This document shows, piece by piece, positions 49,000-61,100 of a stretch of DNA of 64,000 nucleotides (positions are counted from its first letter, which is position 1; every line of letters starts with the position of its first letter). The notes beneath the pieces are model-generated. The model saw only the letters and a list, made by a program, of their open reading frames with translations. It searched no databases and was not told the DNA's origin. The translations under genes were made by a program, and so were the position numbers. The stretch is from Erythrocercus mccallii (Eukaryota > Chordata > Aves > Passeriformes > Dicruridae). The stretch is taken from positions 1-64,000 of the forward strand of contig VZRG01000351.1 in the NCBI GenBank assembly GCA_013397435.1, written 5' to 3'.

Positions 49000-50449
49000 T
49001 TCCTTTGGAGATGCCTGGTTCTTCCTACTGACTCTACAAACACTGCAGGCTCTAAGATCAGGTAACACGATTCAGGTGGCATATTTTTCAGCACTACATG
49101 GGATTCAAACATGGAATTTCTTTGAGGCAGCACCCAGCGTTTTATGACTGAATACACTTATATATCAATTTCTGGCAGAATCTTAAAGCATGCCATTCTG
49201 AAAATAAATTAATGGAAGAAAAATGAGTCAAGGGAAAGATTCAGTTTCCTTTTACATGCATGACTCATTTTAATTATCATCCTGCAGGTAGATCAGTTAA
49301 TTGCTAGAAAGAACTGATTATTTACTCCTTTTCTCATTAGGTAAGAGCCATTGCACACTTAGACTGAAAAATCACAATATGAACTAGAACCAGACCTTGC
49401 TTTATATTTCTAGTACTTTTATTTCCTTTTATATTTTTACCCTATTTCCAAATAATTTATTTGGAAAAATACTGGTGAATCTACTTTGCTAAGGCATGTT
49501 TTTTTAACATCTGAACTCAGTTATATCAGCTAATGAAACATTATAGTATCTATTTTTTAAACTAAGTATCCAGATGCATATCTAGAAGTTCATGTTTAAA
49601 TCAGTGAATTAGGAACAGTATTTCACAGCATCCTCTGTACACAGGATTTTCTTCAAAGCACTTATCAGATCAAGGTTTGTTTTTATTTTACTATACTATA
49701 AGGGATCTCAAACTAAACTAATTTTTCAGAGAAGGGGAAAAACCAGAAAAATTTTAACTGCTTTTTTGGGTTGTATGATATGCTTCAGGGTTTCTTTATG
49801 GAACAGGGGAAGAAGTCATGCTAGAAAGAGAAGTCAAAAAGCAAATCAAGCCCTGGTGACATGGCAAGTGCTCAGCTAATGAAATCATGCCAAAACTAGC
49901 ACCTATAATTAACATGCAATGGAACGGCAATGATGAAAGCTCAAAAAAAGTTATCTTTCATTCTGTCTGAAGGAGTTGTATATTGTGGGTGGGAAGGTAT
50001 CTTTTTTCTCTAAAGAAGTCAGACACATATGCTGGTATTTCAGCCTGGAAATAAGACACGGCAGGTATAAATAATGCAGTCCCCTAGCTGCCATGATTTA
50101 TTATTGAATAGTAGTATATCTAGAGAAATTATTTGGATTTATGAACATTCTCACTTATGCTGAGAATCTTCAAGATCGCATTATTTCAAAAACATATTAT
50201 TTCATACAGGAAATGCCTCCAAAAAGCAATCAAACTTGTGAGTGGGCAGAAACCCTAGGCCACTGGCTGCTGGCAAGGTAATCACTGGTAGGGTCCATCT
50301 GGCCAGCTAAATGTGGCAATAACTGCATTGGTGGGGAGGCAACTGCACTGCAGGAAGGACTATCCCACAGGCTAACAAGGGCAGAAAATAAAGCCAGGTA
50401 CAAAGCACTGGTGACCCTGGCTGACATGGCAGCAGTGTTGTTTCAACTC

Positions 50450-50730
50450 CCTCTCCTCTCCTCTCCTCTCCTCTCCTCTCCTCTCCTCTCCTCNNNNNNN
50501 NNNNNNNNNNNNNNNNNNNNNNNNNNNNNNNNNNNNNNNNNNNNNNNNNNNNNNNNNNNNNNNNNNNNNNNNNNNNNNNNNNNNNNNNNNNNNNNNNNNN
50601 NNNNNNNNNNNNNNNNNNNNNNNNNNNNNNNNNNNNNNNNNNNNNNNNNNNNNNNNNNNNNNNNNNNNNNNNNNNNNNNNNNNNCCTCTCCTCTCCTCTC
50701 CTCTCCTCTCCTCTCCTCTCCTCTCCTCTC
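50450..50730 (+). repeat. (CTCTC)n pentanucleotide array with gap
   Basis: Pure pentamer units (ctctc) run from about 50450 to the gap and from the gap to 50730. The true length is unknown because the central part is N. The other strand is a GAGAG purine tract, a composition able to form triplex structures and prone to sequencing failure. The frames across it are artefacts. Confidence 0.97.
50494..50684. other. Assembly gap, 191 N
   Basis: The gap lies entirely within the pentanucleotide array, so the missing sequence is most likely more of the same repeat. Confidence 0.99.
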
Positions 50731-50773
50731 TGCAAATTCACACAACTAGAAGCATAACTAATTTTCTGACCAA

Positions 50774-51526
50774 CAAGTGAAATGGTTCCTGCACCTGAGT
50801 CAGGGCAACCCTGGTATCAACCAGGCTGGGAGATGGAGAGGTTGAGAGCAGCCCTGCCCAGAAGGACCTGGGAGTATCAGTGGATGAAAAGTTGGACATG
50901 ATCAGGCAATGTGTACTCACAGCCCAAAATGTCAACTATTTGGCTGCATCCAAAGCAGCACACCCAGGGAGGGGATTCTGCCCCTCTGCTCTGCTCTGCT
51001 GAGAGCCCACCTGCAGGGCTGCATCCAGCTCTGGGCTCCCAGCACAGGAAGGACATGGACCTGCTGGAGTGAGACCAGAGGAGAGCACAAAGATGGTCAG
51101 AGGGATGGAGCACCTCTCCTGAGAGGACAGGTGAGAGATCAGGGTTTTTCAGCCAAGAAATGAAAAGGCTCCAGGGTGCTCCTCTTCATAGCACCTTCCA
51201 GTATTTAAAGGGGGGCTAGCAGAAAGCTAGAGAGGGACTTTTACAAGGGCTTGTAGTGACAGGACAAGGGACAATGGCTTTAAATTAAAAAAAATGGCAA
51301 ATTCAGGTTAGACAGAAGGAAGGTTTTTACAATGAGGTGGTGGAACACTGGAGCAGGTTGCCCAGAGACATGATGGGTTCCCTGCTCCTGCAAGCACCTA
51401 ACATCAGGTTGGATGAATCTCTGAGCAACCTGATCTGGTTGAAGATGTCTCTGCCCATTGTAGGGGGGTTGGGCAAGATGACCTTTAAAAGTAACTTCCA
51501 ACTCAAAGTATTCTGTGATTCTATTA
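50774..51526 (+). repeat. CR1 LINE, long 3' fragment (ORF2 C-terminus and 3' UTR)
   Basis: The fragment starts in the ORF2 C-terminal region (cctgcacctgagtcagggca) and passes gaaggacctgggagtatcag and a ggctgcatccagctctgggc block. It then enters the 3' UTR (acttttacaagggcttgtag, gttgcccagagacatgatgg) and ends at the tail cttccaactcaaagtattct followed by gtgattctatt. About 750 bases are kept, better preserved than copies A and B. Stops and small indels interrupt the reading frame. It is 5'-truncated and starts 43 bases after the pentanucleotide array. The frames at 50877-51113, 50909-51163, 51280-51501 and 51337-51585 are shadows. Confidence 0.92.
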
Positions 51527-51529
51527 CAG

Positions 51530-54500
51530 GTTCATTCCTTATCAAATTAGAAAACCAGAATTGCTACTTAACTCAAGCTATATAACTTCCCTGAAATAAT
51601 TCAGCATTGAGGTACAGTTTCTTTTTCAGGTGGGGAGAATGGTAGCGAGGGAGGGAACTGTAATCTTGATTCTAGCATTGACCTTAACTTTCTTACTGAC
51701 ACACTGTTTCAGTTTTTTCACTATAGATTTTTATGGCTCTTCTCTGGTAACAATCAACATCATTTTTGATACATAGACATTAGCAGTTTATTCCAGTAGC
51801 AATTGTACCAGTACCAAATACATAATATAAACTCTACTCCTAGGCAGAGCATATAATTTTTATTCTCTGGAACTGTGTCAGATCTTTCCTCTTATCCTTA
51901 AGTTTTTTCCTCTATGTTGACAACTTATGTTGAGCTGATTATCTGCTGTGACCATCTTTTCAGAGTTGCCACATTTCCACATGACATGCCCATGGAGTTA
52001 TTCATATTTCTCATCAGGATGAATTTGACTCATAATTTCCAACCTGTCCACATCACCATCTCTTTCTGTTATTTGTCATTCCACTACCTGCTGTATGTTA
52101 CTGACACAGAAAGTATTGACTTTTTCCATTACTGATGATTTTTAAATGCTCTTTTTATGATGCATGTTGAACAAGAATTAATCCAGAAATACATAATGCC
52201 TCCACTGCCCTGAAAGTCAGGCTGCCTGACCACAGGGGTCCTTTAGGGACTTGAAAGCTCTGGTTTTGTGACTCTCCAGAGGCTCACATGGGCGATGTGA
52301 TTTTTGTCACCAATAAAATGATCAGTGAAGAGACAGCATCTTATGTACAAATCCAGCTAAACAAGAACAACTCTACATCTACAGTTACATTAGGCATCTG
52401 TCAGCTAGCCAGGTCAAAGCTGATACTTTGATTTTGCTTTGGCTAACCTTGTGAACAAAAATGGTTGTTGAAAGGTTAAGTACTTCACCTAAGCCTATTA
52501 CACATCTTTATCCATCAAATGAACTTGTCACTTCACATAAAAAACAATTGAGAAATCTTCATCAGATGAATTTTCCACAAGCCTGTAACAGTCAGCATTA
52601 ATTTTATATACTTACTCTACTGCCTATTAACTCAATCCCACCAAAGACAGCCCAGTGTCATATACAAAGCCTGCTTTTTCCAGCATTTCTATCCAGTCCA
52701 CCCAGCACCGTTTCCCTGGAGGAAGAACAGTGTGGTTTTCAAGGTAGTACCTGCTGCTTGATGAGTGAAATGCTGCTGCCTACCACAGCTTGATGCCGAA
52801 GATCAGGGCTGAAACGACCAACGATGGGACCCAGAGACCATTCCCAGTGTATCACTGCCTGCTCCCTTCAATCTGCTCTCACCTTCTCAGGCAGCAAGGG
52901 CACTCTGACTGTTCAAGGCTGACAGCACAGTCCACTCACACATCTGTACATTCAGCTGTCTTCGTAACCTCCCCTCCCCACCAGCCCACAACAAAACCAG
53001 ATCCAGCCATAAGTCCATTGTACAACATTAAATCATCACATGTAATCTGATAAACTAGAGACAGAACACTTATGTCATGTTCTAGTCTCTGAAACTTCTC
53101 CAGAAGGAAAAAAAAAATAAATTGGTGGGAAAGGTGGAGAGAATGGGGATGTAAATAGCATTAACAGAAAAGAGAACTTAACTGCTCAACTTTTCCAAAT
53201 TTTCTGAATGCACTTTTTTTGGTCTTGGTGATTTTAATGGATGATGTTTATGGCCATAGTTATTGCGCTGGAGCCTGTTTTGTTACAGATTTGTGACAAG
53301 AGCTACAGTGTCTCATCCAAATACTGAACAACCCTAATTATAAATATCTTGTTGGTTTTGCTCCCTCATCTACAGTTATGCCGCTCATATTAATAATGCA
53401 CAATCTGTAATGTGCAGTTCAATTTGTTTCTTATAGAAAAAGCTCAACTGTCCTGAGCTCAGGATTGATCAGGACAATCAAACTCAAGGGGCAGAGCTTT
53501 GACCACTCCTGAAGATGATTTATTTGTAGGTGACTCCTCAGTATCCAAAGACTGAAGTCACCGGTGAGGTGAAATAGGAGGGGACTAAGTTCTGAGAACA
53601 CTGATTATTATCCTCCCCTAATAATTTAAACCACAAATGATTAATGTAAAAAACTACTATTTTTGTAATTTCAGATGTAATACAGACAATACTGTGTATC
53701 CTAGAAATGAACAGACATCTGATGTTTATTAGGTGACACTGGGAAGCATTCTGAGTTGTGTCATGAGGCACAGAGACACTCTGCAAAGCTCTTAAAATTA
53801 AGAATCTACTGTAAAGCTGCATGTAACAACTAAAGACCAGACATTGAGACCTACAAGCCTTCCAGCAACTGTATGCTCTCAAATAATTTGCAAAAAATTG
53901 GATGTTCTTGCAGAATTTTAGGACAACTGAAAATGGGCATGGAGCAGTTTCTGTTGGAAAAGGGCTTCAACTGTGACTACATCAGCTACCCTGGACTGAG
54001 ATTTTTAATCAAATTTCCAGCCCACAATTTCCATTTCTGCACACGCAGAACAAATTTTTTCGCATCTATGTGATCCTAAGCATACATACCATGTATAATT
54101 TTGATGAGTGCAAACCATACATTTCAGTTTACCTCCTTTTACTCTTCATGATACCTCTAAACTTAAGAGAGATCTCTGTGGTACTGCAGCACCATCACTG
54201 CCAAATGGGTCTTCAGTCTTTCAACGCTTTTCAGACAACTAATTTTTTTAAATTTTAGATCAACAGATTCACCTCAACTTTAAACACAAATATATAGCTA
54301 AAGGCTGTCTGCAGTTATTCCTAGTTATTAGAATTTTCAGCACCATGGCAATTGATAACTGATGTTGATATTTTCCTGAAGTGTCAGCAAGCAGAGTTTT
54401 ATAAAGGCAAGGAAGATTTCATCTTGTAAGTGTCAGGCAGCTTCTGAGATAACTTTAAAAACACCCAAAACTCTCATCAGCAGGAGCTCAACACTGCATT

Positions 54501-54930
54501 ATGGGCCTCCATTCAACTCTGGACAACATTAAACAGTAATCCCTCCTGAAGAGAAAGAGAACTATATAGAATTCTCGTAGTGTTATTTAACATACTCCAG
54601 TTCCTTTTTGTTTTTTAAAACTCAAAATGAAACTGTGTCCTGTCACTATAACAACTACAGCTCTCCTGAAAACATCTGAAAGTGTATCTCAGACAGTTCA
54701 TGGTCTATCTGTTATACAGGCTTACCATGTTATAAGAATTGGAACTTGGGTCTTCAGTGCTATATTAAATAAATAAATAAGTTAGTAAATGAATAGAATT
54801 AGGCTTTTCTAAGTGACTGTAAAATATGCCCTGTTCACTTGGTACCTCAAGACAACCTCCTTATACGGGACACCCTCTCCAAAGCTGCTGCTGACATCCA
54901 GACTCAGAGCATTCTTCTTCTACCAAAGTC
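51530..54930. other. Unique AT-rich DNA, nothing recognised
   Basis: The frames at 52790-53050 and 53538-53882 are the longest (86 and 114 codons) and match no family I know. The more GC-rich part at about 52640-53000 has no open exon-like block with good splice sites on both sides. Confidence 0.55.
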
Positions 54931-54934
54931 AGAT

Positions 54935-55112
54935 CAACCATAAAAAACCCAAACAAACAAACAAAACTGACCAAAAAAACCAAAACAAACTCCCCCAAAC
55001 ACCCCCCAAAAGTCCCTGAAACAAAAAAACAAATAAAAAAACCCTCAAAAGCCCCCAAACAAAACATTAAAAAGCCAAACACAAAATAACCCCCCCCAAA
55101 AAATCCAAACAA
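54935..55112 (+). repeat. A/C-rich low-complexity tract
   Basis: About 180 bases consist of A runs and C runs in units such as aaac, ccaaaa and cccccaaa, almost without G or T. It looks like a degenerate slippage-prone tract. The 83-codon minus frame at 54861-55112, rich in Phe and Gly, is its translation artefact. Confidence 0.85.
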
Positions 55113-55114
55113 GA

Positions 55115-58100
55115 ACAGATCTCTTAAGCAAATCTTTCTCTTCTTTCACTATTATCTACACCCATTTCTTTCTCAAATGCTTAATATAAGCTTTATTACT
55201 TGACTAAAAGAATAATAAATAAATACTGGCTCTGAGGAACTGACAGGAGTAGGAGATAAAAAATTCAAGGTACTAAGGTGAACATGCCTTTTTTTAAGCA
55301 ACTACCTTCATTTTATCTGAAACAAGACAGATGCCCCATTTAACAGGCATAATTTTAATAAAATCAATACTTGAAATTTTATCAAGAAACTTACAACACT
55401 CAATTCTCTGTTATTCTGTTCCTATCAAAATTAAGTCAAATTTAAAATCTAATGTTGCATCATCTATTATAAGAGGAAAGCAAAGATATTATTGCATTCT
55501 GTTTTAGAATAAAAACGTTAGTTCACAGGATGTGCTTTAAATCTTCATGTTAAAAAAATCCCTAGCTATAAATGAAAGACCACTGATCCAGCACGTTTTC
55601 CTAATTGCAAAACAATGTCCCTCAGTAACGTTTCAGAATACTGAGGTTTCTCAGAAGCACTTTGTCTCAATAGCAGCCATGCCAGAATATGGACAAGTTG
55701 AGGAATTGGTTGCTCTTTTAAAAGTCAACCCATTCAAACAATTCATGCAATTAAAAAGCTTAATAATTCAACGATGCAATGAATAAAGTAACTGTAAAAA
55801 GGGATGAGCTAACTTTGCTTTTATGAACTTATAATTGTGTCCAATTTTTGGGCAACAATCATATTTCTAAAGTATCAATTGTAAATGCACAAACTATAAA
55901 GGAAAGCAGAGAGAATCACAGAAAGCTTCCTCAAGTTATGAAGAAAGTGGGTGCCTCATAACTTCAAAATTTGTATTTACCAGGGATAATTAATTTAATA
56001 AACCACATTTCCCAGCAGTGTGCCAACCCACCTCTTAAGGAAACACCAGAAGACTGCATGATTACAAATGCAGTTGGTCACTGAGTTATCTGAGAAGTAG
56101 ATTGTGAGCAGTACTCATTAATTCATAAGAATAGAGATTCATAAGATATAGTTATGAGGTTTAGTAAGAGGAATGGAAATACCTCACCTATTCCTTTTGT
56201 TCAAAAAATTTTACATTAACACTACCCCATTTTTTAAAGCAGAGATCATTTTTGTTTGTTTTGTTTGATCTAGTTCTTTGCCTATTGGTTACATTTAAAA
56301 TCTCCAATGCATGATTACATGAACCATCTGACATCACACATGAAAATTTCCCAGACATGGAAAATGAAAGAGATTAACTATAAACCTACATCTAAGTATT
56401 GCCATGTAGATTCTGCATATTAAAATCAATATCCAGCAAATATTTCCATTAAAACTTCTAACACAAGTTCAAGAACTAGTCAACTTTAGCACTAATGAAG
56501 CTAAAGTTCATCTAAAAACAACACAGTCCCCACAAATGGTTCTCAGAAATTGGAGATAGGGAACAGTCAGTCTGTTCACTCTAAGTCAATGCAAGACTGC
56601 TCATTACAGCCCTGCTTTCTGAACAAAGCAACCCATTTAATTTTATTGCATCTGACTAATGCAATTTTTGGTAGTTGATGGGAAAGAATTCCAGAGAAAA
56701 TTATTTCAATACAAAAAGTAACACTGACACACAGCCCGCATTTTCTTCATTTCATTATCACCTCGCTTCTTTGACCTAATTTCACCACTGCTCAAAAAGG
56801 CCATTAAGAGTAGTTTTGTTTTCCTCATAAATCATCCCACCAAGCCTTTGATCCTTTTGACACCTTCTTCTTAATTCCTGTGAGTCCATCAACAACTTTT
56901 CATAACAGGTACCTTGAAATGCCTGCAATTCAAACAAATGTAAATGTACTCTGGGACAAAGAAGTGTTTATAAAACAGGAAAGAAACACTTTTTCTTTTC
57001 TCCCTTTTGTTAGTCCCTAGAATATTTTTGCATACAATTGGAACTCATCTTTTTTCATTACTACCTCAAACTCAGATTTTACAGATTTTCCTAGTTCTTT
57101 GTCTTTAGGTTTCTCAGAACCATTTTCTTTTTGCGTAGCTGCATAGTATGAAATAAATTATTTCAAGATAAAACTCAATCAGTTTCTTCCTCTTACTTAA
57201 TTTGGGCAGCTTGATGCTGAATGAAGGATGATACTATCATGTCTGTATCTGATGATATTTTCTTCAAAGGTTTCTGTCCTGAAAAATCATGTATTAGTTG
57301 TTCTGCATGCCAATTATGGTCAAACACTACTTTTTTTCATGTGTCCAATCAATCAAAATTAAGACTGCATTTTTTTGTGAGATTCAACATCCATCTCAAA
57401 AGTTACCAATGTAACAAACAATTGTGTTATTATAAATGTTAAATATCATAAAAAATGCAACACACAACCATTTGCTTTTGTACTATTTTCCAGACAGTAT
57501 ACATCTTTAAAAATTTAACTCTTCACATATTCAAACAGCTATCTATCTTATCCTGGAACAAATCAATGTGTAGGTGGTGAATCTTCCAGCTGAACTATGC
57601 AAAAACATTAGTACACAGGAAAATAAGTGAAAGGGAGCCAAAATATCTCCCCTCTACAGGCAGAAACTCATTTAAGCATATGAAAAAAAGCATAGTCATT
57701 AGTGAAACTAGTTTATCTTCTGTTTCTGAAAGAATATAATAAATAACAGACACAACTACAGTGTGGGCCATGTTCAGGAAATCTGTGAGGTCTCTTGAAC
57801 CACACACTCCCTCCAGAAAGTCACACATATTAGTGATGAAGCAACTCATCCACCCAGGGCAATGCTCAGATCACTAACATATGGCTGGAAAAGGAGACAG
57901 AGACATTCACCAAATGGTTACCAGCACCAAGAGCTACCACCATTGCCAGACTCAACACTCATTATCCCAGTGGCATTTGAAGATGCAGGAATGGCTACAG
58001 GCCCCTTCACAGGTTTAACTCCCCAATAATCCAATGCAAACAGGACAAGCAAAATGATTTTTAGGTCAAGCATTCTGTTGACTGCTTCATTTACTTTTTA

Positions 58101-61100
58101 AAACTTCAAGATGCAAAAGCCCTCAGAACTACAAAGGTCTCAGCCACAGTCAGCAACCACAAAAGTGAGTACGGATGATATTGTGCCAGCCAACAATGCA
58201 AGGAAAACCTACGTGCAAAGGAAAAGGAAAACCAACTACTTCCTGATCATGTTCAATTACAGAAGAAGGAATATGAAATTTTTCATTCAACAGCTGCTTC
58301 TCCTCCAACTGGCTGACAGGTTAGGTATGTCTGTCCTTTCCAAAAAGAAAAAGTACACTATCCTCAAAATAAGATAGATTACATAGGAGCCATTCAAAAA
58401 CTTGGCTCTCAACACATCCATAATCCAGGGGCATGGACCAACTACTGAATCATTTATTCCACTGTGAGGAATAGATGTCCCTTCTGCAGCATATAGACAG
58501 TTTTATGCTGACTATAGCCATATATAGCAGTCTTCTGCTTTGAATCTTTATCTCAGTCAAATGAAAACACACACACACCCCAATAAAAACAACTAAAATA
58601 AATTATGCATGGGGAAATTAAGATTCAAAGCTTAAAATCAGCCTCTACTCACTAATGACAATGCTGAGCAGCAACATTCATTCCTCTCTTGGTTCATAGA
58701 TGAAGACTATACTACAACATTGAACCATTTGTGGCCTGCACATGTTAAAACAACAGAAACACACAATTTGAACCAGTTAAATTCAGAGCTACAAGGACAT
58801 ATAACTCATCCAGGATCAAATAATTAATTTAGAGTTATATGCAAAACCAGAACAGTGGTGTACAGTAAAGAGACTTTATCAAGTTGCCATTTGTGAGCAG
58901 CAGACAGAAGAGGCATGTGGACCTATTTATTGTTCCTTATGCAGGACACCAACTTCACTGCAAGACCAGCACAAAGACTATTTCCATCAACAGGTAACAA
59001 GACAAATGCAAATTAAGAGACACACTCTTTGCTTCTCTCAAGCAATATCAAGATGCCTGTGGCTATCCAAAGACAACAGAATGCCCCCTGTCCTGAGCAA
59101 AGAAGCTTACAAAGCAGGGCCACTGGGGTGAGAGATCTGCAGGTTTTGCCAGGAGGAGCCCAGATTTTAGGGTTGGTCTGTCGAGCCCTAACATCCACCC
59201 TTGCACTGCCCCTTGGACTTTCTGCCTTCTCCTCTCTTTCTTTCTCCTCTCTTTCTACAGTGCCCCATGCACAGGACTCTTCAAGACCTCTCTATATATT
59301 AAGCCCTATTAAATGTTTACTTGTTTCTATTTAATGTAATGTGTCTTTTGTTACTCTAACAAATTACAGTTCCTTTAGAGAAAACAAATGTTTGACCATA
59401 CCTGCTTCCTCTTTAAATAAGAAGATACACAGTGATTTCCAAGCTTCTAAGGCTATGCAGAAAACCACAGGAACCAAACTTAAAAACAAGTTCCTGCTTT
59501 CTAAAAAAGAAACTTCATATTTCTGAAAATTTGACTGAGGAAGGACACATAATAATCTAAGCAAGCCCACAAAAAGTAAGTAGCAGATAATTTTGTTTCC
59601 CCCTAGACTGCAAACCACTTCATTATACACTGGGACTGTAAGTGCTCATTCCTCACCTATCAACTCCCTCCTATGAGTTGTAACACCTGAAGACCTTTGG
59701 AGAGAACATGGAGTATATTACACTTTTGCAAAGATGGCTATACATATACTGCTCTCTTCAACTGATAAATGATGCCTCAGGCCAAACAGACACAAGTCTG
59801 ATGTACTACACTTTAATTAAACAGTGCTTCTAATTAGCATTTCACATTATCAGATACAGAACACAACAGAGTAATGATAACACTAATACTGATCATTTTT
59901 TGTTCAGTCTTTCCAGTAAAGGAAGGTACATTGGAAAGAGGGATATTTGTTTTCCAAGTATTTGGTTTGTTTGATTCAAATCTGAACTTCTCATCCTGAC
60001 TGTGTGAGGATTACTCAATAAATATATGAGGTCAATGAACAATCAATTGTGATAGCTACCTAGATGTAATGCCACTTGTTTTTTTCAGCATAACTCAATA
60101 GCAGAAGGCTAAATGGAGAAAAAAAATTATAAAGATTTTTTTGTTTGTTTACTGTTTTCACAGATCACATCTAAAGTATGAGCCTCTCCGATACATTCCC
60201 CAAATCTCTGGCAAAGAACCTTGCACTATTCTACAGCTAAAAGACAGATATCTAAACAGTAGCTTCATGTTACCTGGCACACTTGTAAGTATAATCAGTT
60301 AAAGACAGCTCAATCTTTCTCTGTCCATACAGGAGAGATGTTTTAGTCCAACAAAAGAGCTGGAAAATTTTACTGCCTAAATAGAACGGTTTCCTTTATC
60401 AATTCCAAAATTCCCAGCTGTGATACTGTTGACTGTGACTAACTGAATTTGGTACAGCTTTAATAATCCTTCAGAAAAGAGAATTCTATTTGCTATATGC
60501 AAATACATCATCAGTTCAAATATTTGCAAGTATCAAATGAAGATATTTGAACAAAAGAATCCTTCCAGGGTTTCCTACAGTCTTAAAAATCAGAAAACAA
60601 TTTTGCTGCACTAACATTAATTAATGTTCACTCGGTGTGTAGAGATCAAAGTAGTTAACTATATACAAATATCCTAATAATAACAGAACAGCACTCAGAG
60701 TTATTTACAACAAACTTTAACAGTCTCACCTACACAAACCAAAAGGTTTTCTTTCCATTCCCACCTCCAAAGCCACACACTTTAAATAAAGCCCACTCTG
60801 GTATGTGAAGCAAAGTGTATGGAGTGAAAGTATGATCAATTTTCCCTAACAGCAGGTGTAGTTACAGACTCAAGAGGCTCAGGAAGGAACTTCCTAATTC
60901 CTGCATGATGCTTGCCTCTTCAACCCAGACTCCACTGCAGTAGCACAGGATAAATCTGGGAACTCAACCATCTGTAACACAGCCTAATACCTGGTATAAA
61001 ACACCCTCACTGCCACTATGATTCCCACTTCCTGGCAAAATTGCTTTTCCTCATGCCCCAAACCACTGAGAGGAGGAACATAAAATTGTTTATTTGGTAT

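Larger units (their letters stand above)
39750..50440. other. Unique AT-rich DNA with small simple repeats
   Basis: No gene or dispersed repeat is recognised over this long stretch. The larger frames (39718-40101 plus, 127 codons; 40823-41152 minus, 109; 48834-49157 minus, 107; 48036-48332 minus, 98) have no domain or family resemblance. Small features inside are listed separately: near-duplicated blocks at 42282-42461, a GGGGAA array at 46796-46826 and a hairpin at 48925-48999. Confidence 0.5.

Noticed and set aside
50307..50749. Frames with SPLLS or RRGEE repeats
   Set aside because: They are translations of the pentanucleotide array and gap.
54861..55112. Phe/Gly-rich minus-strand frame
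   Set aside because: Translation of the A/C-rich low-complexity tract.
59216..59335. Pyrimidine tract with ctacag followed by an ATTAAA string, possibly an LTR end or terminal exon
   Set aside because: No matching terminal repeats or target duplication and no open frame worth calling; left as a note only.
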